From: an uncultured Phenylobacterium sp.
GTDB lineage: Bacteria > Pseudomonadota > Alphaproteobacteria > Caulobacterales > Caulobacteraceae
Length of the DNA: 5,953 nucleotides
Reading direction: 5' to 3'
NCBI GenBank assembly: GCA_945952355.1
Contig: CAMFIW010000207.1
Span: 1 to 5,953, forward strand
In this document: positions 1 to 4,894 of the stretch, piece by piece
Position numbering within the stretch: the stretch's first letter is position 1
Layout of the letters: the number at the start of each line of letters is the position of its first letter
Program-made: the position numbers and the translations under genes
The notes under the pieces: generated by a model
Seen by the model: only the letters and a program-made list of their open reading frames with translations
The model's database searches: none
What the model was told of the DNA's origin: nothing

Positions 1-192
1 GGCTCCGTCCTTAGCCTGCCGACCGGGGTAGCCGACAACAACCTCTTCGTGCTCACCAACGGGATGTGGTCGTGGGCGTCCGCCGCACCAGCTGCGGGAA
101 CCTACACGATGACCGTCAGGCAGACGAACAGCCACCCGAACCTCCTGGGAAGCGGCACCCGTGACACCAGCTTCACCATCATCGTGAGCTGA
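1..192 (+). CDS. 3' end of an unrecognised gene with a beta-rich C-terminal tail (partial)
   Basis: An open frame runs from the window edge to a TGA at 190-192 and gives 63 residues. 55 of its 63 sense codons end in G or C, as expected for a real gene in this genome, so I take it as coding although its start lies outside. The tail contains alternating strand-like stretches such as GTYTMTVRQTN near residues 33-43 and TSFTIIVS at the very end. Such a pattern is common in the last strands of Ig-like or other beta-sandwich domains of surface or phage tail-like proteins. There is no cysteine, transmembrane segment or catalytic motif in the visible part. The family cannot be named. The gene converges on dcd and is followed after 8 bp by a hairpin. 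Confidence 0.65.
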   Translation, partial: GSVLSLPTGVADNNLFVLTNGMWSWASAAPAAGTYTMTVRQTNSHPNLLGSGTRDTSFTIIVS

Positions 193-200
193 ATTCAGAC

Positions 201-229
201 GAGGTGGCGTTGACCTCCAGCGCCACCTC
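201..229. terminator. hairpin in the convergent gap, terminator candidate without a U-tract
   Basis: GAGGTGGCG at 201-209 is the exact reverse complement of CGCCACCTC at 221-229. The stem can grow inward by a G-T wobble (210/220) and a T-A pair (211/219), leaving a 7-nt loop. It sits 8 bp after the stop of the left-hand gene and 53 bp beyond the stop of dcd, which arrives from the other side. Neither strand has a run of T after the stem, so a classical intrinsic terminator is not proven. It may instead protect 3' ends or assist Rho-dependent termination. The rest of 193-282 shows nothing else. Confidence 0.45.
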
Positions 230-282
230 AAAGGGTTGCCAGCGACCGGTGGAAGGCCGGACCGTTACGTGAGGCTCCAGCC

Positions 283-1308
283 CTAGTTCCCCATCCAGCG
301 CTGGAAGTGCTTGGAGAGTTTCAGGCCCTGGCGCTGGTAGTGGGAGCCCTGGTCGCCGTAGAGGCGGGCGGGCTTGGCTGTGAGGGGTTCGTAGACCAGG
401 CGGGCGACCGTCTGGCCGTCCTCCAGCAGGAATGGCGTCTCGTGGCTGCGCACCTCTAGCACGCCCTTCGAGCCCACCGCCTGGGCCTCCTGCGTGCCGA
501 AGCCCGGATCGAAGAAGCCGGCATAGTGCACGCGGAACTCGCCGACCGAGGGGTCGATCGGGGTCATTTCGGCGGCTTCCAGCACCGGGATCTCGATCGC
601 CTCCTTGGAGGCCAGGATGTAGAACTCGCCCGGGTCCAGCAGCAGCTCGCCGCGCACTGGGATCAGCGGCTCCCAGAAGTCGCGCGGGTCGTGGCCGTCG
701 ACATGGTCCATGTCGATCACCCCGGCATGGCGGCGGCCTCGGAAGCCGGCGATGCCGTCCGACAGGTCGACGCCCACGCTCTTGACCAGCAGCTTCTCCG
801 GCTGGCCGCGCTTGAGGCGTAGCTGGTTCAGACGGGTGCCGGTGCGCACCAGGATCGAAAAGGTCTGCGGCGCGATCTCGATATAGGTCGGCCCGTCATA
901 GGCCTCGATCACGTCGTCAAAAGCCGGCTGGTTGTCGCTGAGCAGCCGCACGAACACGTCCACCCGGCCGGTCGAGCTCTTCGGATTGGCCCGCGCCGAG
1001 ACGCCCGCCGGCAGGTGCAGGCGCTCCTGCAACTCGGCGATGTAGACGCAGCCCCGCTCCAGCACGGCGCCCTTGGTAAGGTCGAGCTCGTGCATCGCCA
1101 CGTCCCTGATGCGGCTCGTCACCGTGTGGCCGAGCCGCGGCAGGAACGAGGCCCGCACCCGCCAGCAGCGCGCGGCCAGACGCAGGTCCAGGCTCGCCGG
1201 CTGGACCTGATCGTGATCGAAGGGTGTCGCCGAGGTGATCGCGCCCTGGGCGATCAGATCATCGATGGATTGGCAGGGGAGAATCCCCGCGCTCTGAGGC
1301 TCAGTCAT
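283..1308 (-). CDS. dcd: two-domain 2'-deoxycytidine 5'-triphosphate deaminase
   Basis: Predicted cytosolic dCTP deaminase (dCTP to dUTP plus ammonia), feeding dUTP into thymidylate synthesis. At 341 residues it is far longer than the roughly 190-residue E. coli Dcd and fits the long alphaproteobacterial DCD family, which carries two Dcd/dUTPase-like folds. The N-terminal half shows QVQPASLDLRL (34-44), the signature ANPKSSTGRVDVFVRL (107-122), comparable to RSSLARLG of short Dcd, and a strand with Glu144 before RLNQLRLKRG (159-168). The C-terminal half shows YAGFFDPGFG (262-271), GVLEVRSHETPF (282-293) with Glu285, and a terminal YGDQGSHYQRQGLKLSK (317-333). The ATG at 1308 leaves a short leader before the conserved PCQSIDDLIAQG (11-22). 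No good Shine-Dalgarno is visible; the nearest is GGCGAG, 12 nt upstream and inside a hairpin. Divergent from metZ; stop is TAG. Family assignment is from motifs, and activity is inferred. Confidence 0.85.
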   Translation of the reverse strand: MTEPQSAGILPCQSIDDLIAQGAITSATPFDHDQVQPASLDLRLAARCWRVRASFLPRLGHTVTSRIRDVAMHELDLTKGAVLERGCVYIAELQERLHLPAGVSARANPKSSTGRVDVFVRLLSDNQPAFDDVIEAYDGPTYIEIAPQTFSILVRTGTRLNQLRLKRGQPEKLLVKSVGVDLSDGIAGFRGRRHAGVIDMDHVDGHDPRDFWEPLIPVRGELLLDPGEFYILASKEAIEIPVLEAAEMTPIDPSVGEFRVHYAGFFDPGFGTQEAQAVGSKGVLEVRSHETPFLLEDGQTVARLVYEPLTAKPARLYGDQGSHYQRQGLKLSKHFQRWMGN

Positions 1309-1320
1309 TGTCGCCGGACA

Positions 1321-1354
1321 CTCGCCGCCCCGGCCCCACTTGGCAAGCGGCGAG
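1321..1354 (-). promoter_or_regulatory. hairpin in the dcd leader
   Basis: CTCGCCGC at 1321-1328 pairs exactly with GCGGCGAG at 1347-1354. The 18-nt loop can form an inner GCC/GGC stem (1333-1335 with 1342-1344). In a dcd transcript the stem would begin 12 nt before the ATG and would bury the only purine-rich GGCGAG available as a ribosome site. Control of dcd translation is therefore possible but inferred. Such GC-rich stems also arise by chance at this base composition. Confidence 0.3.
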
Positions 1355-1375
1355 GCGCCGCGGCGGCGGTGGGAA

Positions 1376-1507
1376 GAAAGGGACCACGAAAAACACGAAA
1401 AGCACGAACGGCTCGGCGCCCCTCCGCGCGAAGCGCGATCCCTTCACCTACGCGCTCCCCGACCTTGGCGCATTCGTGTTGGTTCGTGTGGTTCGTGGTT
1501 CTCTTTC
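1376..1507 (+). repeat. left unit of the CACGAA array
   Basis: The unit begins with GAAAGGGACCACGAA (1376-1390). It ends with TTCGTGGTTCTCTTTC (1492-1507), whose reverse complement is GAAAGAGAACCACGAA, so the ends are near-perfect inverted repeats about 15 bp long differing by one indel and one base. The left arm has A-rich spacers and the right arm CC-rich spacers. The interior 1411-1472 carries a small hairpin, CGCGC (1425-1429), loop GAA, GCGCG (1433-1437). Boundaries are set by where end similarity stops. No target-site duplication is evident. Confidence 0.6.
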
Positions 1508-1540
1508 CCGCGGCCTCGCCGTCGCGGCGGCGCTTGAGGA

Positions 1541-1656
1541 CTTGGGACCACGAAGCACACGAACCGACACGAACAGTTTGCCTGAAACTCAGCGGGACGA
1601 TTGCAGGCGCGCTGGGCGCGCGTTCGTGTTTTTCGTGTTTTTCGTGGCTCGCTTTC
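1541..1656 (-). repeat. right unit of the CACGAA array, inverted relative to the left unit
   Basis: The left arm (1547-1573) has the CC-rich spacers and the right arm (1621-1647) the A-rich ones, the mirror image of the other unit. After the right arm comes CTTTC (1652-1656), the complement of the GAAAG that opens the left unit. The interior 1574-1620 differs from the other unit and holds two hairpins: AGTTT/AAACT (1575-1579 with 1585-1589) and the palindromic GCGCGC/GCGCGC (1607-1612 with 1616-1621, loop TGG). The left boundary is the least certain. Confidence 0.55.
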
Positions 1657-1657
1657 C

Positions 1658-1686
1658 TTGACCTTCCGCCCCACGCCCGCTTGAAG
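1658..1686 (+). promoter_or_regulatory. possible metZ promoter
   Basis: TTGACCT at 1658-1664 resembles a -35 element. GCTTGAAG at 1679-1686, 14 nt further on, matches five of seven fixed positions of the Caulobacter housekeeping -10 consensus GCTANAWC, and the spacing lies within the range described for those promoters. It starts directly after the CACGAA array. If real, the metZ transcript would exclude the array. The match is partial and no experiment supports it. Confidence 0.3.
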
Positions 1687-1728
1687 CGGCCCACTGCGGT
1701 CGTGCGCAGGAATTCTGGCTTCCGCCAG
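1677..1728 (+). other. short palindromes upstream of metZ
   Basis: CCGCTTGAAGCGG at 1677-1689 is a perfect 13-bp palindrome (6-1-6) overlapping the suggested -10 element, a position suited to an operator. CTGGC (1715-1719), loop TTCC, GCCAG (1724-1728) can form a hairpin in the metZ leader, about 50 nt before the start codon. I see no SAM-riboswitch core in this leader. Both structures are short and may be chance. Confidence 0.25.
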
Positions 1729-1762
1729 CCCCCATGCCGCGCGATCAGCAGGCCTCAAGTTC

Positions 1763-1769
1763 AAAGGAG
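1763..1769 (+). promoter_or_regulatory. ribosome binding site deciding the metZ start
   Basis: AAAGGAG lies 6 nt before the ATG at 1776. An in-frame ATG at 1734 has no such site, so the later codon is preferred. Conserved MetZ sequence begins soon after it. Confidence 0.8.
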
Positions 1770-1775
1770 CGCCCC

Positions 1776-2960
1776 ATGGCCGAGAACCCGCAAGACTGGC
1801 AGCAGGAGACCAAGCTGGTGCGCGGCGGCATGGCCCGCTCCGGCTATGGCGAAATCTCCGAGGCGCTCTTCCTCACCCAGAGCTTCTCCTATGAGAGCGC
1901 CGGCGCGGCCGACAAGCGCTTCTCGGGCGAGGAGCCGGGCTTCATCTACCAGCGCTTCGGCAACCCCACGACCCAGATGTTCGAGGACCGCCTGGCCCTG
2001 CTGGAAGGCGCGGAGACCTGCCGCGCCACCGCCTCGGGCATGGCCGCCGTCCATGTCGCCCTGATGGGCCTGGTCCGCGCGGGCGACCACATCGTCGCTG
2101 GCCGCGCCCTGTTCGGCTCCTGCCGCTGGATCCTGAGCGAGTGGATGCCGCGCTTCGGCGTCGAGGTGACCTATGTCGACGCCACCGACCTCACGGCCTG
2201 GAAGAACGCCTGCCGGCCCAATACCAAGGCCTTCCTGGTGGAGAGCCCGGCCAATCCGCTGCTGGAGGTGACCGCGGTCGGCGCGGTGGCCGAGATCGCG
2301 CATGCGGCCGGCGCCAAGCTGGTGGTCGACAATGTCTTCGCCACCCCGATCTTCCAGAAGCCGCTCGCGCTGGGCGCCGACATCGTCGTCTATTCGGCGA
2401 CCAAGCACATCGACGGCCAGGGCCGCGTGCTGGGCGGCGCGATCCTGGGCTCGGAGCCGCTTATGACCGAGGCCTACAAGGACATCCTGCGCCACACCGG
2501 CCCCGCTCTGTCGCCGTTCAACGCCTGGGTCCTGCTGAAGGGGCTCGAGACGCTGGAGCTGCGGGTCACCCGCCAGGCCGAGAACGCCACCAAGGTCGCC
2601 AACGCGATCGCGTCGCACGCCAAGACCCAGCGCGTGCTCTTCCCCGGCCGGCCGGACCATCCTCAGGCGGCGATCATCGCCAACCAGATGACCGGTCCCG
2701 GCAACGTGGTGGCCTTCGACCTGGGCTCGCGCGAGGCCGCCTGGCGCTTCCTCGACGCGCTGGCCATCGTCGACATCTCGAACAACCTGGGCGACGCCAA
2801 GTCGATGGCCACGCACCCCTGCACCACCACCCACCGCTCCATGCCCGAAGCCGAGCGGCTGGAGATCGGCCTGACCGAAGGCTGGGTGCGGATGAGCGTC
2901 GGCCTGGAAGGCGCGAACGACCTCGTGCGCGACGTCAGCCGAGCCCTGGACGCGGCCTAA
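1776..2960 (+). CDS. metZ: O-succinylhomoserine sulfhydrylase, PLP-dependent
   Basis: Predicted cytosolic enzyme that joins sulfide to O-succinylhomoserine to make homocysteine and succinate, the direct-sulfhydrylation route to methionine. The 394-residue product is a full-length member of the Cys/Met metabolism PLP family (fold type I). YQRFGNPTTQMFEDRLALLE (58-77) is the family's substrate/PLP region, ATASGMAA (84-91) binds the cofactor phosphate, Asp185 in VVDNVFATP should contact the pyridine nitrogen, and Lys210 in YSATKHIDGQGRVLGGAI is the Schiff-base lysine. The C-terminal domain has the usual SLG-type loop replaced by NNLGDAKSMATHPCTTTH (336-353), followed by RMSVGLE (372-378). Choice of MetZ over MetB, MetC or MetY rests on overall resemblance to alphaproteobacterial MetZ, including the N-terminal TKLVRGG (12-18). 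Substrate specificity cannot be proved by eye. It stands alone, divergent from dcd and convergent with an SDR gene. Confidence 0.88.
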   Translation: MAENPQDWQQETKLVRGGMARSGYGEISEALFLTQSFSYESAGAADKRFSGEEPGFIYQRFGNPTTQMFEDRLALLEGAETCRATASGMAAVHVALMGLVRAGDHIVAGRALFGSCRWILSEWMPRFGVEVTYVDATDLTAWKNACRPNTKAFLVESPANPLLEVTAVGAVAEIAHAAGAKLVVDNVFATPIFQKPLALGADIVVYSATKHIDGQGRVLGGAILGSEPLMTEAYKDILRHTGPALSPFNAWVLLKGLETLELRVTRQAENATKVANAIASHAKTQRVLFPGRPDHPQAAIIANQMTGPGNVVAFDLGSREAAWRFLDALAIVDISNNLGDAKSMATHPCTTTHRSMPEAERLEIGLTEGWVRMSVGLEGANDLVRDVSRALDAA

Positions 2961-2961
2961 A

Positions 2962-3050
2962 CCCCGGCGAAAGCCGGGGCCCAAGCGGCGCTTGACGACC
3001 CAAGCTGTGCGCTTCCGACCTCGGCTTGGGTCCCGGCGCTCGCCGGGACT
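2962..3050. repeat. REP-like inverted pair in the metZ/SDR convergent gap, likely two-way terminator
   Basis: Two related palindromes face each other. The first is CCCCGGC (2962-2968), loop GAAA, GCCGGGG (2973-2979), followed by CCCAAGC (2980-2986). The second is GCTTGGG (3024-3030), then CCCGGC (3032-3037), loop GCTC, GCCGGG (3042-3047). The 25-bp blocks 2962-2986 and 3024-3048 are reverse complements at 21 of 25 positions. An extra ACCCAAGC at 2998-3005 can pair with GCTTGGGT at 3024-3031, so alternative folds exist. The CCCGGCGAAAGCCGGG-type palindrome is a familiar intergenic repeat of alphaproteobacteria. The array starts one base after the metZ stop and reaches the SDR stop, so it probably ends both transcripts. 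There is no T-run. Confidence 0.75.
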
Positions 3051-3835
3051 CAGAAGACCCCATACCCCCCGTCGATCAGGAAGCTGTCGCCGGTGTGAAA
3101 GGCCGAGGCGTCGGAGGCGAGGTAGACCGCCATGCCGCCGAAGTCCGCCGGCTGGCCCCAGCGGCGCATCGGCACGCGCTTGATGACCTGGTCGTTGAAC
3201 TTGTCGTTGCCCTGGGCGCCGGCCGTCATGTCGGTGGCGATCCAGCCAGGCAGGATGGCGTTGGCGCGAACCCCGTAGCGGGCATGCTCGACGGCGATCG
3301 CGCGGATCATCGAGATCACCGCGCCCTTGGTCGAGGCGTAGGCTTCGTTCCGCGGCGCCCCGTCCAGGGCCGACAGGGAGGAGATCACCACCAGCGAGCC
3401 GCCGGCCTTGTCGCCCTGGCCCGCCCGTTCGACCATGTGCTTGCAGGCCTCGCGGAAGGTGAAGAACACCCCGTCGAGATTGACCGACAGCACGCGGCGA
3501 TACTGCTCGGTCGAGAATTCCGAGAAGCTCGGCGCCCCGCCGCCGACCCCGGCATTGGCGATCACCGTGTCGATGCGGCCCATCTTGGCCACCGCCTCGG
3601 CCATCCCGGCCTTCACCGCATGCTCGTCGGCGACGTCGACCACTTGGGACATGACGCGCACGCCGGTGGCCTTGAGCTTGTCCTCGGCGTCGGCGTTCTT
3701 ATTGGGGTTCGAGCCCCAGACCACGACGTCGGCGCCGGCCTGGGCCAGGGCCTCGACCATGCCGAAGCCGATGCCGCCGTTGCCGCCGGTGACCAGCGCC
3801 ACCTTCCCCGTCAGATCGAATGGCTTGTAGGTCAT
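3050..3835 (-). CDS. short-chain dehydrogenase/reductase (SDR)
   Basis: A classical cytosolic NAD(P)-dependent oxidoreductase of 261 residues, a typical length for the family. It has the nucleotide-binding TGGNGGIG (16-23), NAG (94-96), structural Asn119 in SVNLDG, the catalytic Ser153, Tyr166 and Lys170 (ISSLSA and YASTK), and the LPGWIATDM segment (195-203) after the active site. After the second strand it has VVVWGSN (37-43) with no acidic residue where NAD-preferring SDRs usually have Asp, so the cofactor is not clear. Overall it resembles the KduD/gluconate 5-dehydrogenase or 3-oxoacyl-ACP reductase-like branches, but substrate cannot be assigned. AAGGGGAG at 3844-3851, 8 nt before the ATG, supports the start. 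It is divergent from the GST gene across 127 bp and convergent with metZ. Confidence 0.88.
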   Translation of the reverse strand: MTYKPFDLTGKVALVTGGNGGIGFGMVEALAQAGADVVVWGSNPNKNADAEDKLKATGVRVMSQVVDVADEHAVKAGMAEAVAKMGRIDTVIANAGVGGGAPSFSEFSTEQYRRVLSVNLDGVFFTFREACKHMVERAGQGDKAGGSLVVISSLSALDGAPRNEAYASTKGAVISMIRAIAVEHARYGVRANAILPGWIATDMTAGAQGNDKFNDQVIKRVPMRRWGQPADFGGMAVYLASDASAFHTGDSFLIDGGYGVF

Positions 3836-3894
3836 GGCCGCGTCTCCCCTTCAAACGATTGTTGGGACGCAAAGGCCTTGCTGCCGCGCGGATC

Positions 3895-3911
3895 GTCAAG
3901 GCGGATTTGAC
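3895..3911. promoter_or_regulatory. inverted TTGAC pair between the divergent SDR and GST genes
   Basis: GTCAA at 3895-3899 and TTGAC at 3907-3911 form an inverted repeat with a 7-bp spacer, in the middle of the divergent gap. Each half reads as a -35-like TTGAC toward one gene (TTGACG toward SDR, TTGACT toward GST), yet neither is followed by a good -10 element. It could be back-to-back promoters or an operator. The rest of 3836-3962 shows only the two ribosome sites. Confidence 0.3.
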
Positions 3912-3949
3912 TTCCGTCAGGTCCGGCGCGGACCCTTCCGAAAACGCCT

Positions 3950-3955
3950 GGGAGG
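3950..3955 (+). promoter_or_regulatory. ribosome binding site deciding the GST start
   Basis: GGGAGG lies 7 nt before the ATG at 3963. The in-frame ATG at 3834 overlaps the start of the divergent SDR gene and would add 43 residues ahead of the GST fold, so it is rejected. Confidence 0.8.
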
Positions 3956-3962
3956 CCCCGCC

Positions 3963-4754
3963 ATGCTGACGCTCTACGATCACCCGCTTTCGCCCTACGC
4001 CCAGAAGGTCAAGATCGCGCTGCGCGAGAAGGGTCAGACGTTCGAGGCGCCCCTGCCCGGCGGCCTGGGCGCCGGCGGAGCCCAGGGCGCGTTCATCAAG
4101 GCCAATCCTCGCGCCGAGGTCCCGGCCCTGGTCGACGGCGACGTGGCGATCTTCGATTCCACCATCATCCTCGAATACATCGAGGACAAATGGCCCCATC
4201 CGCCCCTGCTGCCGCGAAGCCCGGCCGAGCGCGCCCGCGTGCGGATGCTGGAAGAGGTGATGGACACCCACTTCGAAGCGATCAACTGGGGCCTGTCGGA
4301 GATCCGCTGGTTCCGCCGCGCCGAGGGGGAGCTCGCCGAGGCCATGACCGCCAAGGCCGCCCAGCAGACCACCAACTTCTTCGGCTGGCTGGAGAGTCAG
4401 CTGGAGACCCGCGACTGGTTCAACGGCGAGGCCTTCGGCTGGGGCGACCTGGCGGTGGTCCCCTACATCAACGGCTCGGTCGGCCACGGCAATCCGCCGG
4501 CCAAGGGGACGCAGCTCTCCGACTGGCTGGCCCGCGTCAACGCCCGGCCCTCGGTCGCCCAGACCAACGCCGAAGCGGTCGCCGTCTCGGCGGCCACCAC
4601 CATGCCCAACGTCGCCGAGCTGGTGAAACAGGGCCTTTTCAAGCGCGAGTATCGCGACCATCGCCTGGAATGGATGATCAAGAGCGGCGGCGCCGAAGTG
4701 GTGATGGACGGCCTGGCCCGCGACAACATCCGCTTCAGCCCGGACTTCCGGTAA
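3963..4754 (+). CDS. glutathione S-transferase family protein with a long C-terminal tail
   Basis: A cytosolic GST-fold protein of 263 residues, probably conjugating or otherwise using glutathione in detoxification or small-molecule metabolism. The N-terminal thioredoxin-like domain starts at once with MLTLYDHPLSPYAQKVKIAL (1-20), in which Ser10 is the likely catalytic residue. NPRAEVPALVDGD (48-60) carries the cis-proline (Pro54) and FDSTIILEYIED (64-75) the glutathione gamma-glutamyl site, with Asp65-Ser66 in place of the more usual Glu-Ser. The helical domain follows from about residue 87, with FGWGDLAVVPYI (158-169) as the N-capping region; Asp162 is kept, but a Gly replaces the usual Ser/Thr. 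Beyond ARPSVAQT (194-201), where common GSTs end shortly, about 55 further residues follow. Their role is unknown. Substrate and GST class cannot be assigned. Confidence 0.85.
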   Translation: MLTLYDHPLSPYAQKVKIALREKGQTFEAPLPGGLGAGGAQGAFIKANPRAEVPALVDGDVAIFDSTIILEYIEDKWPHPPLLPRSPAERARVRMLEEVMDTHFEAINWGLSEIRWFRRAEGELAEAMTAKAAQQTTNFFGWLESQLETRDWFNGEAFGWGDLAVVPYINGSVGHGNPPAKGTQLSDWLARVNARPSVAQTNAEAVAVSAATTMPNVAELVKQGLFKREYRDHRLEWMIKSGGAEVVMDGLARDNIRFSPDFR

Positions 4755-4770
4755 GCGGGGCGTGCCCTTG

Positions 4771-4881
4771 CCCTCTCCCCTCGCGGGGTCGGGTGAGGGG
4801 CCACGCGCTGTTTCCGGAGAGGCAGTAGCCCCCTCATCCGGCCTGCCTTCGCAGGCCACCTTCTCCCGCAAGGGGAGATGG
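4771..4881. repeat. second palindromic intergenic repeat in the GST/GIN convergent gap
   Basis: This block fills most of the 140-bp gap. GGGTGAGGGG (4791-4800) pairs with CCCCTCATCC (4830-4839) through 10 pairs, one a G-T wobble. CCCTCTCCCC (4771-4780) pairs with GGGGAGATGG (4872-4881) at 9 of 10 positions. Inside lies a perfect stem, GGCCTGC (4840-4846), loop CTTC, GCAGGCC (4851-4857), and TCTCCC/GGGAGA (4862-4867 with 4873-4878) is an alternative local hairpin, as is CCCCTC/GAGGGG (4777-4782 with 4795-4800). Sequences of this CCCTCTCCCC...GGTGAGGGG kind recur between genes in many proteobacteria. It is unlike the repeat after metZ. It probably helps end transcripts from both sides. Confidence 0.7.
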
Positions 4882-4894
4882 CAAACCGCCATCG

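Larger units (their letters stand above)
1376..1656. repeat. CACGAA/TTCGTG array: two inverted-repeat units head to head
   Basis: Twelve exact copies of CACGAA or its complement TTCGTG occur here, grouped by three into four arms. Arm A is 1384-1410 (CACGAA sense), A' is 1473-1499 (TTCGTG), B is 1547-1573 (CACGAA) and B' is 1621-1647 (TTCGTG). Matching is crosswise. A equals the reverse complement of B' at 26 of 27 positions, the exception (1402/1629) being a G-U pair in RNA. B equals the reverse complement of A' at 25 of 27, with one of the two exceptions (1566/1480) also a G-U pair. A and B' use A-rich spacers of 3 and 3 nt; A' and B use CC-rich spacers of 3 and 4 nt. This fits one asymmetric element present twice in opposite orientation, or one nested fold. 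It codes for nothing convincing, although its 9-nt period keeps several frames open as short histidine/threonine-rich repeats. Function and mobility are unknown. Confidence 0.85.

Noticed and set aside
1..192. Recent foreign origin of the left-edge gene
   Set aside because: G+C is 123 of 192 and 55 of 63 sense codons end in G or C, which agrees with the rest of the window. The visible part is too short to argue for transfer.
1376..1656. CRISPR array
   Set aside because: Repeats are 6-nt motifs in arms of alternating orientation, with 3-4 nt spacers. There are no uniform 25-40 bp repeats and no cas gene.
1305..1694. Possible small proteins in the dcd-metZ gap (both strands, products with KHEKHE-, RKTRK- or NTKST-like runs)
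   Set aside because: The repeats have a period divisible by three, so many frames stay open. Products are only translated repeat with no conserved domain and no convincing ribosome site.
1690..1775. SAM-II-type riboswitch upstream of metZ
   Set aside because: Methionine genes of alphaproteobacteria often have one, but I could not find its conserved core or pseudoknot here.
1761..2984. A 407-codon open frame antisense to metZ
   Set aside because: It mirrors metZ almost exactly. Its product has no recognisable motif and is rich in Gly, Ala, Arg, His and Asp, as expected for the complement of a high-GC gene.
3026..3910. Long plus-strand frame over the SDR gene, and the 3699-4892 minus-strand frame over the GST gene
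   Set aside because: Both are complements of well-supported genes with complete family motifs, and they run through the intergenic repeats.
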